Shown piece after piece: positions 25,701 to 40,200 of a DNA stretch of 64,000 nt (the first letter of the stretch is position 1; each line of letters begins with the position of its first letter). Made by a program: the position numbers and the translations under genes. The stretch lies in the NCBI GenBank assembly GCA_030063045.1, contig JAQSEB010000004.1, forward strand, positions 2,294,001-2,358,000, given 5' to 3'. The DNA is from Pratylenchus scribneri (taxonomy: Eukaryota > Nematoda > Chromadorea > Rhabditida > Pratylenchidae). Under the pieces are notes generated by a model, which was given only the letters and a program-made list of their open reading frames with translations, searched no databases and was not told the origin of the DNA.

Positions 25701-27669
25701 AAAAGTCAATAATAATAATATTTAGTTAAATATAATCTAATTTTGGAATTTATCATTTTTCTGTGTCAAATTTACTTAATTAATGTTGCTTGGATAATTA
25801 ATGGATTCTAAATATAAAGAAGAATATTTAATTTACAACAAACTTTATAATAATATAGGCCATAGAATTAGGCTATAATAAAATTTAAGGACTTAAGATA
25901 GTTATAAGTTTAAATCTGAATAGATTTTGATTAGAGTCTTTGCTCTCAGAGCATATAAATTTTAATAATTTTCGCCTTTCACCTTATGTTACACTCAAAA
26001 ATGATAATATAAAGAGGTATAACCCTAAAAGAAATCCTATTTTTTTATTATTTTGCAATTAAATATGAATAATAAAATAAAAATTTTTTAAATCTTTCTA
26101 CAGATAACAGAACGGTAACGAAATTTTAAAAAAGCCCGATTTGGTCAAGTTTAGGTATATGGATTCAACAAGTGAAAATTATTTTTGTACACGAAAAATA
26201 GTTTTTTAAACCGAAGAAACTTTAAATTTTTTCTTTTAATAATTACTATTCATTTAACGATTTTGGTAAATAAATTTAAACATTAGTACAACTAGGAAGT
26301 ATTCATGGTATATTTAATATTCATTTTTTTCTGAATTATTAAGTAATCAAAATTTACATAATTAAAATTTTAATATTATTTTTAAAATTTGCCTTTTCTA
26401 ATTATTTATTAATTTAAAGGAAATCGTGTCACATACAAAAACTCTAAAAATTTCATTGCCCATTAACTTGCCCAGAAATGATGGTGATCAGCCCGAAAAC
26501 ATTGAGCATATCATGCTCCGGTGTTTTCTTCTTCAACCCAAAAAGTCCAAAACGTCCTGCTGACCACCCCGTCAAAATGTTCGTCGTTGACCAAAGCAAA
26601 AGTGCCGGTGCCAATCCCAAACCGGAAATGACGAATTGGGCAATGGTATTGGCTGAAAATGCCGAAAAATGTGAAATTCGAAATTTTTAGCCAACCAAAA
26701 TTCCAAAAAATGCCGCCACCCGTGGCCAACAATTGGACGGGCGGTGAGCCCATCAACATATTGACAACGAAGCCAACCATTAAACTGCCAAAGGACATCA
26801 CCCATTGGACGAAAATGCCATCATTCTCTTGGGCATATCGTCGAATTGGAACATGCTGAAATTTTTCATATAAAATAATGACTAAAAATCGTAAAAAAAA
26901 TATGTAAAATTTTAGTTTTATTTTGGCACTATTTAGGGCAATTTTTGAACAAATCTATTTAAGAAATATTCCAATAGATGGCTAAAACATGCTGCTGTTC
27001 AAAATGATATAAAATTGGACGAAATGATTAAAAATTATGCCTCGAAATTTATTAGCTGGGTGTTTAAAAAAAATAATTAATCGATAATATTGATATTGGA
27101 GGACACTTCTTTGAAAAATAATTTTTTTAAAATTTTTTCCCTCGAAAGTCGAAACATTGTTTTTTTTTTTTGGTCGAAGCTCGAAGATTTCGAACATCTC
27201 ATTAAATAGTACAAAAAACTTATTATTTTTTTTACTATTTTTAATTTAACTAAAAATGGTCTAAACTTTTTAATTTCGATTTTATATTTGCCAATTTATT
27301 TACATTTAATTGATGAGATGTATCGAATCAGTTAAAATTTTAACTGAAAAAAAAATTCAAAAAAATTTTTTTGATTCAAAAGTGAACCTTTTCAAATTGT
27401 GAAAAAATTCAAAAATAGATGAATCATATTATTAAACCTACACCAGTTATAATACTTTTAAATTTTCCTTCCTATTCGCCTACCATTGTGCCAAAGCAGA
27501 ATGCGCCAGTCAAAACGACAACAATACCATAAAGAATGGTCAAATCAGTGCCATCCTCAATTGCGTTGATTCTAATTTCGGCGGCCGCATCTGCCGTTGT
27601 TGGTTCGGAATAAATGAATCCGGTGGTGTTTAATTCAATTTCACCAGAATTCAGTGAGCCAGAAATCAT
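22747..27669 (-). CDS. TMEM144: TMEM144-like multi-pass membrane protein
   Basis: TMEM144-family proteins are ten-helix membrane proteins of the drug/metabolite transporter type, thought to carry sugars or related solutes. Seven exons: 27669-27484, 26855-26696, 26652-26472, 25697-25507, 24796-24478, 23833-23648 and 23056-22747; phases agree and give 510 residues. Diagnostic segments are GTMHVPIRRYAQENDGIFVQW, ISGLGLAPALLLWSTTNILTGW, SGFFYAATVLPVLYIQD with HYFGIFLGATAIF, and ITIPGCVAAIWSIFYFKEI near the end. It is longer than the human protein (345 residues) because a loop of about 170 residues, rich in Asn, Gln, Ser and acidic residues, separates helices 5 and 6. The intron 25698-26471 begins with GC (GCAAGT). 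A 43-bp intron sits at 26653-26695. ATG at 27669 is chosen because the longer frame begins only with TTG; an acceptor-like TTTTCAG ends at 27700. Confidence 0.92.
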
Positions 27670-27700
27670 GGAGAGGGAAAAATACAAAAAAAAAATTATC

Positions 27701-30200
27701 TGAAAATTTGAATAAAAATTTGGACAATAAATAATTTTTAGGAATTTTTTTCCAATGATTTTTAATAATTTTTTTGAGAAAAAATCAAGGATGAGTAATT
27801 TTAAAAATTATTTGATCATTGTACCAATTTCCAATATAATTTACATCCAAAAAAAAAAAAGAATTTGATGAGGTATTAAAATATTTTCGAGGGTGGGAGT
27901 AAATTGCGACAAAAAGGATTTGAATTTTTGGAGTTTATATCGCGATTCGCGACTATAAATTGGAATTGCTCAATGAGGTCTACTAATTTAGGAAATTGAT
28001 ATAAAATGAGAGGATTTATATATGAAAGAAAAAAGTGTCAAATATGCAAATTTAGGCTAAAATTTGAAAATTTTTGACCGAAAACTATGAAAATATGCAA
28101 GTTGCATCAATTTTTGTTAAAAAATTTTACATTTTTTTTTAAATTTAATAATAAATATTTAAAAAATTAATTATTATTATATTAAGTACAATGAAAAATT
28201 AATGTTCTTATTTGAATTTCTCGATATAATTTAAAGGAGCCAATTCTAAAATTAATTAAAGATATTTCAAAAAGTAAGCTCAATTCAGCAGGCCTCTCAA
28301 ATGCCATATTGTTTTCACAGATTGGCTCATTAAGATTTTGGCCAAGAACTTATAGCCTATGGATTTGAAAAGTTCATTGTAATAAATTCAACATTTATAA
28401 TAATGGAGGAAATTTTATGAATTTGATGAATTTAAAGAAATTCCTTATTAAAAAGTCTGCTGATTGAAAATGTACCTTTATTGTTTGGGAGGCTGATAAT
28501 GATAAAGAAAAGAGAGAAGGAATGACAACATTTGACATTGACACGCTTTTTTATGATTGGGGCCGCCGCTATTCGATATTCGCCCCCACATTAATTTCTC
28601 CAACTAATAAATATATTTGTTGTCCCAATGGCCTAGCACAACAATTGACGAACAGCATCATTGTGAAGGCTACAGCCAATTTTTGGGCACAAAAAAGAAC
28701 AACAAAAAAATGTGAATAATGGAGGATAAACAAATATCAAATTTTATATTAAAATGTTTTAGGGCACATTTGCGTGGGCCTCATTAAATAAAAAGGGAAA
28801 ATTGAGGGATTGGTGACGAACACTAAAAAATGGATGGTCAAAAATTGAACCCTCAATAAAAAAAATTTGCGCGAGAGATTCACACATCCATTTTTGGTCG
28901 GATATTTGGGTTCATTTTTTGGACCGATTTTAATCTTTGGGGAGACCAATTTAGTTTATTTGAATGATCACATGGATCATCAGATGAGGGAGGGATAATA
29001 GGCACAAAAATGAAATGCAAAAATTTAATAAAAGAAAAGAAAATTTTAATTATCGCAAAAAATGGTCTGGATTAATGAATTTAACGGGAAATTATTTTTG
29101 TATTAATTATTAGGCGATCACAATTCACAATCTAAAATTTTTACCCAGAAAAAATTGTCTATAATTGAAATATTTAATTTATCGAAAAAAAAATGCTGAA
29201 AGTGGCTTAAAATTTTCATTAAAATTTTCATATAAAAAAAATTTCTTTAAGGCTAAATAACTTCGTCATAACAAAACTTTAAGGTAAAAATAGGCTTTAA
29301 GGTTAGATTCAGATTAGGGCTGGGCTTTCGGGATATAGGGATCTTAAAGAAGTCTGATTTGGTTAAGCTTTATGTCCAAAAAAAGATTATTTTTAAACTA
29401 AAAATTTTTTGACCTTTTTCAACATTTTTCGGCAAATTATTTCATTGATAATTATTTTTAATTAATTGATATTTCATTGATGATGCAATTTTATTAACAA
29501 GAGGAAATTTTTATTTTATATTTATTAAGGAGAAAAATTTTATATTTAAACCATGTGATTTTGTCAATTTTCTGATTTTATCAATGAATTCGGTTAATTA
29601 TAAACGGACTACAATAAATGCATCAATATAAATTTAAAGTATATTTAAAGAAAAGAGAGCTTATTAATTCTATGTATAAGTGTATTTGGTTCAATATTTT
29701 CTGATAATTTTAATCCATCCAAAAATTGAAAGTAATTAACTTTATGCTACACAAAAATTTGTTGATTTAATAATTTAACAAAAAAAAAAAAAAAATAAAT
29801 TGAATAAGAAAGATAAAAGAGAATAATTTATTAAGCAATTTTGGTCATTTCTTATCATTTTGCCAGGGCAATGAAGAAAGGAAAAGAGTTCTTTGGGTAC
29901 CAAAAATGTACACAAAATTAATCCTAGCAGCATAAAAAATTATCAAAAATGAAAGCGGTGAATTCAGAATCAGAAGAGCAGAAGTTATAGTCTCAAAATA
30001 TTAGTCAAAAACTCTAAAGATTTTATACAATAATTTAAGGAGAAGTTGTGTTCGAAATATTGTGACCAGCAGGTACAAAGATCGGGAATTTTTTGAGCGG
30101 AAGGGATTAAGTCTCGATGCAAAAAATGGCTAGTTAAATTGTGAGGGGAGGGGGGAATAGGGAACTAAGTAAGTCTGTGGCCTTTGAAGTGTCCAATAAG
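27701..30200. other. Intergenic and probable 5' region of the TMEM144-like gene
   Basis: AT-rich DNA upstream of the TMEM144-like start. Open frames at about 28520-28950 occur on both strands without family motifs or convincing splice sites. No RNA gene or transposon end was recognised. Confidence 0.45.
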
Positions 30201-31590
30201 TGACTTTTTAAGTACATAATTAGGCTTTAATGCTTACTTAGATGGAAGGCATAAATTTGACACACAAATTCAATCAAAAGATTTTTTTATTGAATTGGCC
30301 AATTGATTGAATTAATGATGTTCTTCTTTCTCCTCATTCTCACTTAAGTGATGTCCAAGGCTTATAAATCACGATGGAAAAAAATGGTGAAAAATTAGCT
30401 AAAAAATTTAATGAAAAGAGGAAGCTTTGAAGTGGGCCACATAATTAGGTTATTGTGACACAAATTTAACACAAATTCGATCAAATTTCTAGAGATTTGA
30501 TTGAATTGACCAATTTAATCAATGGTTGATGGGCTTTTCACCCTCAAGTGATGTTCAAGGCACAAAAATTGCTAGTATGGGGAAAACGAAATAAAACAAA
30601 AAAATTTGATGAAAATGAGGAAGAGACAAAGGTAAATTATGTCTAGTTTTTGAATGAAATGGCCAATTAAGAATTAAGTGGGTTTTTGCTAAAGAATTAG
30701 TAGGCTCAAATAGAATGAGGCAAAAATTTGACATAAATTAGATCAAATGATAATGATGAGGTTATCTTTTATTGAATTGGCCAATTGATTGAATAGTTAA
30801 TGGCCTTTTCACCCTCAGTGACGTCCTAGTCTTAAAAATTTGTCCGTGTGGGGAAGCTGAGCCGAAATCAAACAAAAATTGATATGGCAAGAAATAAAAA
30901 AAAGTTCGGCCTTAAAAGTGGATAATTAAGTGGTGTTTTACTACACAATTAGCTCTAATAGGTAGAGGGCATAAATTTGACACAAATTCGATCAAATAAA
31001 AATGGTGGAGATCTTGATTAAATTGCTTGAATTGGCCAATTTAATCAATGGCTGATATGGGCTTTTCGCCCTCAAGTGAAGTCCAAGGCTTAAAAAATTG
31101 TCCATTGAGGAAGATAGCCAAAATGAAACAAAAAAAATTATATGAAAATGTGAGGGAGGAAATTAGTAGGTCTCTGGATTTGTATTTGGCCTTTGATATG
31201 GACAATTAAAGTTTTTGGGTATACAATTTGGCCTTATCGAAGAGTAAAGGGCATAAATTTGACATAAATTCTACCAAATAATGTTGAAGATCTTGATTAA
31301 ATTGCTTGAATTGCTCAATTTAATCAATGGCTGATGTGATCTTTTCGCCCTCAAGTGAAGTCCAAGGCTTAAAATTGTGTCCACGGGATAATTGAAAAGC
31401 ATAAGCAAAAAGCCTATGGGGAGGAGTAAAGCATAAGGAAAAACCTTGTGATCACAGCGGGTGGAATTGATGGCCCAAATAATAAAAGGGGGAATAAATG
31501 AACGCGAATGATTGAAAATCGAAAAGATTATAAAGCCGTGGGGCTTTGAACTAAAGGTAAAAAGAAAAAAAGGACACATTTTTGACATAA
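30200..31590. repeat. Degenerate tandem repeat, about 250-290 bp, five copies
   Basis: The sequence GGGCATAAATTTGACA followed by AAATTCGATCAAA, then GAATTGGCCAATT, then TTTTCACCCTCAAGTGATGT or CGCCCTCAAGTGAAGTCCAA recurs near 30250, 30470, 30720, 30970 and 31258. The copies are heavily diverged from each other. No coding function is evident. Confidence 0.7.
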
Positions 31591-31859
31591 ATTAAACAAA
31601 AAAATTTGGATGGTTTTGTTTATTGTAGATCGAAGAAGTGGCTCAAAATTTTGAATTTACATATTTTTGTGGCACAAAAATAGAACAAAAATATTTGGAC
31701 CAATTACTATCGAATTTATTTGAACCAAAAATGATGTGATTGAATTTAATTGGCGGTAATATTCTTTGATAAGAAAGGAGAATTCGAGAAAAATGTTAAA
31801 TGATAATATTAAAAATGCAGAAAAAATTTTCATTTCAAAAAATAATCTATTTTATAATT

Positions 31860-32310
31860 CGGATTTAATTACACATTATACTCATGGTTTGGTTTAGAGC
31901 CAAGGATGTGGGTTTATGGCCAATTTGGCCAAATTATGTGGGCTGAAAAAAAAGATTATTATTCTACAGGAAAATTTTTACGGCAAATTCAATGATTTTT
32001 TCGAAAAATTTAAATTTAACCCATAAAAAATTTAAGTTTTAATTTCCAAAAAATGCTCAAAATATTTGCAAAATAGATTAATTTTTGGATTTAATTGGGT
32101 ATTATACTCATGTTTTTAGTTTAATAGAACCAAGGATGGGTTTATGCCCAATTTGGCCAAAATGTGTGCTGAAAAAAAAAGATTATTATTCTTTACGAAA
32201 TTTTTACTGCAAATGCAATACTTTTTTCTAAAATTTAACCCATAAAAAATTTAAGTTTTCAATTTCCAAAAAATGCTCAAAATATTTGCAAAATAGATTA
32301 ATTTTAAACT
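31860..32310. repeat. Two-copy tandem repeat, about 226 bp
   Basis: A block containing TTATACTCATG, CCAAGGATG, TTTGGCCAAA, AAAAAGATTATTATTCT and CAAAATATTTGCAAAATAGA occurs at about 31876 and again at about 32102. The copies are similar in order and spacing. Confidence 0.8.
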
Positions 32311-34284
32311 ACAAATCACGGTCAAAATAATCACGGTCAACCTTCGATTTAAAATTTCGGAACAATGATCAGTGATTATTCAAATTGACACAAAATTTCC
32401 CTTTTCTTATCTGATTTTCTGGCCATTTGCCATACAAAATTTCCTTATGTCCCTAAAACTAAATAAGCTGCTTTTCGTGACATAAAATCACTGTGCAAAC
32501 AAATGAGTGGGGGGTGGGGGATGACCCGGAACATTGAACGAGTAAATTATGTAATTTTAGGGAATTTTAAGCAAAATTTATTTGTTTTTGAATATTTTTC
32601 TTCCTTGCACATTTTAATCTTTGGTCATTATATTGTAAAGAAATTTGTGCACTTGAATTTTGCAAATCAAACCAAATTTTCTAAATTTAATTAAACATTC
32701 ATTAGAAAATTTGCCAAAATTTAATAGCATTGAATAGGATTAATTGATCAGAGAAAAAAAATTATTATTTGATTGGAAATAGAATAGAGCAAAAATTATG
32801 TCTAAAGGCAGCAAAATAGTATAAAATTTGGTAGTTTTCGCTTGGTCATAATCATTTTGACTTGAAATGGGCCTGAAAAAGCATGTCACCTACAGTGCCT
32901 ATTAAGGCCTTTAAAAGGGCAAAAGTTCCAACAATAGTTTGAAAATTTCTTAGGAAATATTGACCAATTCATATAACATTTTGGTACGCAAAATTTTGAC
33001 GTCATTTTAATAAATTTATTCCTTAGAAGAATGTTTGTTTAAAAAAGAAAATATATTTGCCCTTATTAAATGGATCTATTCATCTCACTACATTTTCCCT
33101 ATTTTATGGACTTATTATTTCTAAATAATTTTTCCTCTTGATCTGAGGTCCGAGTGACAAATAATGGAAAAATCGGTCTTTAAAAATTAGGCAAACATTG
33201 TAGTGTCAGTTTATGTCAGTCTTTTCTCCATTTCGAGAACATATTTTTGGCCAATTTATGAAAAAAAAATGTTCGGCCAAATTCCCTTTTTCACTCAAAA
33301 AACATCATTTTTTGACAATGTCAACAAATAATGTCATTTTGTGTTTGGTTGGGCGCATTTCAAATTTCAATTTTCAACAATTACCAGCAGTCAATCTTTT
33401 TCCAATGATTAGAGTATGAATATTTTTCTGCCTAAATTGTGTGGGCGATTATTATCACTGTGAATGTGAAATTAGAAGAAAAACAGGAAAATGAGCCCAA
33501 TTAGAAGAGTAAAAATTTGTACAAGAACGAGAGAATACAAAATTCAAGAATTTGTTTTGACCCTTAAAAATGTACTCAAGGGGTTTTATTTTGCTCATTT
33601 TGCGGTCATTTTATGATTTCCAGTTGTGCTGAAAATACTCCAAAGATTAAGGAATATATTTCTCTACCTAAAATTTTATGTGGACGTTTTCGTTTTATCA
33701 CCATGAAAGTGGAAGAAAAACCACTTCAGCAGAATAGTGAATGACAATATTTGTGCAGAGGTACGAAATTCAAGAATTGCCTCTTTGTATTTAATGTGTA
33801 CCCTTGAAAAAATGTACTCAAGAATTATTTTGCTCAATTTTGGCTCGTTTTATGGTTGTTTTTCCAAATGAATTTTTGATCTTTAACAATTAAAATGTGG
33901 AATAATTTTATTAAAATGAATTGAGGGAAAAGTTTGATTTAAAAGTGCAAACAATCGAAAATTTGGAAGCACATTTACGACCAAAAAGAAGAGAGTAAAA
34001 CCGGGCAAAATCGGGTACTTTTGATTATAATATTCTTTCCAATTCAAGTTTAAATAATAATTTTCATATCAAAAATATTCCAAAGAATGAGTTTAACCGA
34101 AAGTTTCAAATACATCTTGATAATTTGAGTAAAAATGAATTTTTAATCTTAAAAAAGGTAATTATTCAATTAATATATAGTTTGGGAAATAGTTCGCTTA
34201 AAAAATCAAACAAATGACAAGTTTGGGAGGATTATATTCAATATAAATATAAATTGAAATGCATTATGGGGAGATTTATCCATT
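32311..34284. other. Intergenic, 3' of the ABCB-like gene, with a diverged duplication
   Basis: Mostly AT-rich. Positions about 33430-33610 and 33675-33860 are a diverged two-copy repeat: both contain a donor-like GTGGRCG start, GAAATTAGAAGAAAAA or similar, AATTCAAGAATT and AATGTACTCAAG. No gene was recognised. Confidence 0.5.
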
Positions 34285-37200
34285 TTATGGAGTTGCATTT
34301 CCATCTTTACAATCAACAATTGGCACAATCCGCCTTTCATTACCACCGCCAATATTCTTTCCCATGGCCAATTCCAATTCCTGTGAGCCTCTTGCAAAAT
34401 CATTGGCCAATAATACTACCGACGTAAGGCCCATACTGCCCAAATGCATTGTCTGGATGATTCTGAAAAAAAATTGTATAAATAATTCGTGTTTCTTTAA
34501 TAAAAAAAATTATTTTTAATTAGATATTCTAATTTTTGCGGTATGAATTTATTTTTTAATTCTTATTTGTAATTGTAATTCTGATTTGTAAATGTAATTC
34601 TGATTTGTAATTGTAATTGTAATTCTGATTTGTAATTGTAATTCTGATTTGTAAATGTAATTCTGATTTGTAAATGTAATTCTGATTTGTAATTGTAATT
34701 GTAATTCTGATTTGTAATTGTAATTCTGATTTGTAAATGTAATTCTGATTTGTAATTGTAATTCTGATTTGTAAATGTAATTCTGATTTGTAATTGTAAT
34801 TGTAATTCTGATTTGTAAATGTAATTCTGATTTGTAATTGTAATTCTGATTTGTAAATGTAATTCTGATTTGTAATTGTAATTGTAATTCTGATTTGTAA
34901 TTGTAATTCTGATTTGTAAATGTAATTCTGATTTGTAAATGTAATTCTGATTTGTAATTGTAATTGTAATTCTGATTTGTAATTGTAATTCTGATTTGTA
35001 AATGTAATTCTGATTTGTAATTGTAATTCTGATTTGTAAATGTAATTCTGATTTGTAATTGTAATTGTAATTCTGATTTGTAAATGTAATTCTGATTTGT
35101 AAATGTAATTCTGATTTGTAAATGTAATTCTGATTTGTAATTGTAATTGTAATTCTGATTTGTAATTGTAATTCTGATTTGTAAATGTAATTCTGATTTG
35201 TAATTGTAATTCTGATTTGTAAATGTAATTCTGATTTGTAATTGTAATTGTAATTCTGATTTGTAATTGTAATTCTGATTTGTAAATGTAATTCTGATTT
35301 GTAATTGTAATTCTGATTTGTAAATGTAATTCTGATTTGTAAATGTAATTCTGATTTGTAATTGTAATTCTGATTTGTAATTCTGATTTGTAATTGTAAT
35401 TGTAATTCTGATTTGCGATTGTAATTGTAATTCTGATTTGCGATTGTAAATGTAATTCTGATTTGCGATTATAATTGTAATTCTGATTTGCGATTGTAAT
35501 TTTAATTCTGATTTGCGATTGTAATTGTAATTCTGATTTGTGATTGTAATTGTAATTGTAATTCTGATTTGTAATTGTAATAATTGTAATTGTAATTCTG
35601 ATTTGTAATTGTAATTGTAATTCTGATTTGTAATTGTAAATTTATTCTGATATTTAATTCTGATATTTTTTCCTTAATATGTTATTTATTTATTGTCTTT
35701 CACTTTCAACAAGAAAAATCTCACTTGAACACATTCAATGCACTGGTCAACCCCTGTTGGACTAAAATGAATCCGCCAGCATAGGTGATTGCCTGACTTG
35801 CTTGTTGCATTCCATTTGTTGAGGCAAAACCCACAGCACGTCCATATTTGCTTTTGTTTAGATGCCGGCATACACTATGTTGAATGAGGACTTGGGTGGA
35901 AAAAACCGCGACCGCCCATAAACCCATTGGCCGATTATTTTGTAGGCAGGAACTAATTGAAATTATCATACAAAAAAGACCATAGAAAAATTCGGTGGAC
36001 AGCAATGGAATCTGTGAAGTTGTTTTAAAAATTAGAATTTATTCAATTTAAAATATTTAACAAATTTTTTGCTCATAAATTTAAATTTTCTACCATTTCA
36101 ATGAGTTTCCAATCCACTTTCTTGATCAAATCGATGTATTTGCTTTCCAAATCTCTTTCCAATTTTTCACGTAATTTCATACCCATTTTACCAAAAATGC
36201 CATTCTGCAATAAAAAAATGGATATTGATGACTATTTCGGCTGAATTACCCAGGAAGTGATGGCCATAAAAACGATGATACCCATTATGCCATAGGCGAG
36301 GCAAATCCATTTTACGTGATCCACTAGTGAATCTGTGGCGCCTTCAGATTGAAATAATTTTTTTATAAAATTTATTTTAAATTTTTTGAATTAATTTTTT
36401 TCAATTTTATTTGATAATTTTTTACTAATTTTTCTCTAAAAAAATTTACCCAATTTTTCCTCAAATACGCTGAAGAATAGGCCAGTAAGCCGGGTGAAGA
36501 CCGGATATCCGAATGCATGTGCCAAACATGCAAGCAAGCCAATTAAGAAACAGATCGGCCAACTCTTCAACATGAATAATTGAATGGCCAGCCAATTTCG
36601 GATAATCTGGAAATGAATATTCATCTTAAAAATTAAATAAAAATTTTATTGTCCTTATTAATAGTAAATCCATTTGAGCTATGCGGCAAATATTTATTTC
36701 TATGAAATACTTCTTCAAACATTTGACCCATTTTGACTAATTTAATTCTTTATTAATATATTCCAATTTTTAAAATTTTATTAAACTTTTCCCCAGAAAC
36801 CCATAACAAAATTACCTGCCAAAATCGATGCTTCTTTTTCTGTCGATCCAATTCATTGAATCCTGCTGCTGCTGGTGCCATTATCGATGACACTTTTTTC
36901 TGATAATTTCCATTAGAATTGGTGACTGCTTGTGCATCTCCATTCTCGGCAACATAATCTTCTATCGGATTCTTCTCATATTCAGGCTTGTCCAAATTTT
37001 CTTAAAATATTTAAAGAGAAATTAAAAGCAAATACCATTCATTATTAACTGAATAAAGAATTAATTATTTTGGAAAAGTTGAATGAAAAAAGTGAACAAA
37101 TTCTTAATTTATTGAGAATTTAACCAATTTTAATAATTTTATTAACAAATTAAAGAGCAGACAATAAATTTATTTAAATTGATTGAGAATTGATGGAATT

Positions 37201-40200
37201 TTGTGCCCCAAAAATAAAATTTAAAATCATTTTTACTATGAATAAACCAAATTTTTTAAAGTTGAATAAAAATAAGTAAAAGCCATCATTCTGATTAATC
37301 AAGGCTTTACCAATTTTGAAGAGTTTAATATAATATTAAAGAGCGACTTTTTGCTATTTATTAATATTATTTTAAATTGTTTCAGAATTATTGGATTTGT
37401 GCCAATAAAACCATTAAAAAGATTTTTATTATGGATTATTTAAATTTTAGTGCGTTTTTTGGACAAAACTTCAACAATTCTGAACCAAATTTAATAAAAA
37501 AATATTATTAAATAATAAAGAGTCAGCTCTTTAATTTAATAAAAAAAATCATCAAAATTCTAGATGAATTATTTTAGAGGGCATCATTAGGGCCATTCCC
37601 CTTTCTAAACTGACCATCATGAACATAAAGTTGTGGGGCATGATGAGGCAAAAATGGCTTGAATTGAGCCCGGGCTTTGGCAAATTGGACGGCACTGGAG
37701 CCAATGCCCACAACAATGGTGAAAATGATACCAGGCTGATCCAATTGGCCCAAATCGACCAGTTCAGTGCCGTAGAGACCGCCCAAACTGATGTTCAGGA
37801 AAAAAAAGCAAAGGGGGCCAGCTAGGAATAGTCCACGTACAATTGGCGGTCTTTGCTACACAAAAAATGGTGGATTAGTTATGGAGATGAGGAAATTAAG
37901 GACTTTTAGATAGGATGATCCCTTTCATATATTCTATCCAATTCGAAAATTTATCTTTCATATTTTCTAATTAATTCTGAAGTAAGTTAAATTAAAGCAG
38001 GGCTCTCAGATGTGCTTTTTTAAAAGATTTGTACTTTTTTTGAGGGGTCAAATCTTTGAAAATAAAAATGTAATTTTTTTAAAAGATTTTAACTTTATTT
38101 TGACTTTAGTGTACTTTATGTACTTTTTTTCTCACAAAATAATAAAAAAATGGTAAAATTTTTCGCTGCGCGGCCATTTTTGGCTCAAATTTTTCGCCTT
38201 TGTTCGAAAAATTGTAAAAATTTCTTCTCAAAAAACATATACTATTAGTTCTGGATAAAAATAACTGAATTTACAAAAAAAAATTATGTCGAAAAATCTG
38301 TATTTTTAGAGCATTATATTTTAAGATTACATCCGAGATCCGATTTTGAAACCGAGGCAAAATTTAAATTTAAGCCTAAACCAGAATTACAAAGTCATCA
38401 TAATATTTTGCTCTGCCAAAATTAGGTGGCCTCCAAAAATAATTTTTATAAATAAATCATTTTTTTTTAAATTTATATTATTTCTCTTTTTAATCATTAT
38501 TCTTCATTTCTAAAAACAAATATTTCATTTTTTCTTGGATTTGTTTTTTAAAGCTTAAAAAATCTTTTTTAATATATTAATAAATTGAAATATCTTTATA
38601 ATTTAATAAATAAATCTCAAATAAAAAAAAATATAATTTCCAATTTTCGACCTTTTGAAGCAATGTTGTCCATGCGGTCACCAAAATTGGCACCAACAAA
38701 ATTGGCACAGTCAATGCCCAAGAACGGTTGAATGCAATTGAAATGCTGGCCACCAAAAAGGACAAATCTCGAACGAAAATGCCCAATGTTCTATGAAAAA
38801 AGCCGTAAAAAAATTATTTCTTAAATTTTTTACCTTCTATAAACTGGACTTAATTTATGCTGAATTGCCGGATTTTCGGTATTCAATGAAATATGATGGA
38901 GAAAGGCAAGCAATGTGAGGGCTGTGCCGGCACAAACAAAGTGGATTATGCATTGGAAATGTTCAAATCGATCGGGTTGACCATTATGGGAGACGGAGAC
39001 GGTCACATAACTAATAAAATATTTGATATAAAAATAGTTCTATCCAAAATATTATTTTACAAAAAAGTTATGAGCAAAAATTTAAAAAATTGCTTAAAAT
39101 TTGTCTGACATGCCCACTTTCTAACGCCAACTCAGTCTGGCCAACTTCTGCGCAGCTATGTATATTATATGTACCATTTTGAAGTTAATACTCTTCTGAT
39201 TGGAAATAAAAGAATTTCAGCCCAAAATATTCATTTACAAAAAGATTATAAACAAAAAGGTAAAAATCGCGTCCAAATTGGCCTATATATGACATGCGCA
39301 CCTTCTAAACAATACGTAAACAAATTTTTTCAATTAATTAAAAATTATTTAATTAGATATTTTATAAAGGAATTCAGCCTTTCAAATATTGGCTTTAACT
39401 TTGCCGTTTATGCCTTTGAATAAAATTCCAATTAAAATATTCAATTTTCCTGTTTTAATTTCATTTGGCAAAATCAACTAGCTAATTAAAATATCAAATT
39501 TATAATATCAGATATGTAATTAAATTTACTAGTAATTAGATATATTCTAAATATTTTTAAATTTTTTGAAACTTGCCGTCCAATCAACAAATTGAACATG
39601 GCGAATGCGACACCGCTCAAAATGGCCAATGAGAAATCGCAGGCATAAATGAGGAATTCATCAATTGGTAAACACTGCAAAAAAGTGATGATTTATAATT
39701 AGAATTATAATTCAAAGGTAAAAAATTTCTTTTTTTTTTGACACAAAAAATGATTTTTTAGGGTGCATAAAAAAGTTTTTTGACTTTGAAACTAGTATTA
39801 AATTCCATAAAACTTATATCATTTTGTAGATCTCATCTAGATTCATCGGCACATTTAAAGGTTTAAAGCAAAAAAATTAGAAATATGGGGTTTAACGCCC
39901 TTTAATTTTGACCAAATCATGAAAAATTATATAAAAATCTACAAATTTGTAAAGGTTTGTCGGATTTAAAAGCGGTTTCTGATTTAATAGAATTAAAAAA
40001 AAAATTTTTTGCCAAAAAGCATATTTTGTATCAAAAAAAACAATTTTTGTGCCAAAAAAATATTTTCCTTAATTCAAATGAAGCAGCCTCAGCATGGGAG
40101 GATTTAAGGAATTAGGCAAAAATAGTAGATTAATAAGGCTATATTTGGCCTAGATTCCTAATTGGCCAAATAAAAGAAATTTTTTCTTATTAATTTTTTA

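Noticed and set aside
37997..38012. Possible hAT terminus CAGGGCTCTCAGA
   Set aside because: No matching inverted end or 8-bp duplication was found in the intron, so it is not called as an element.
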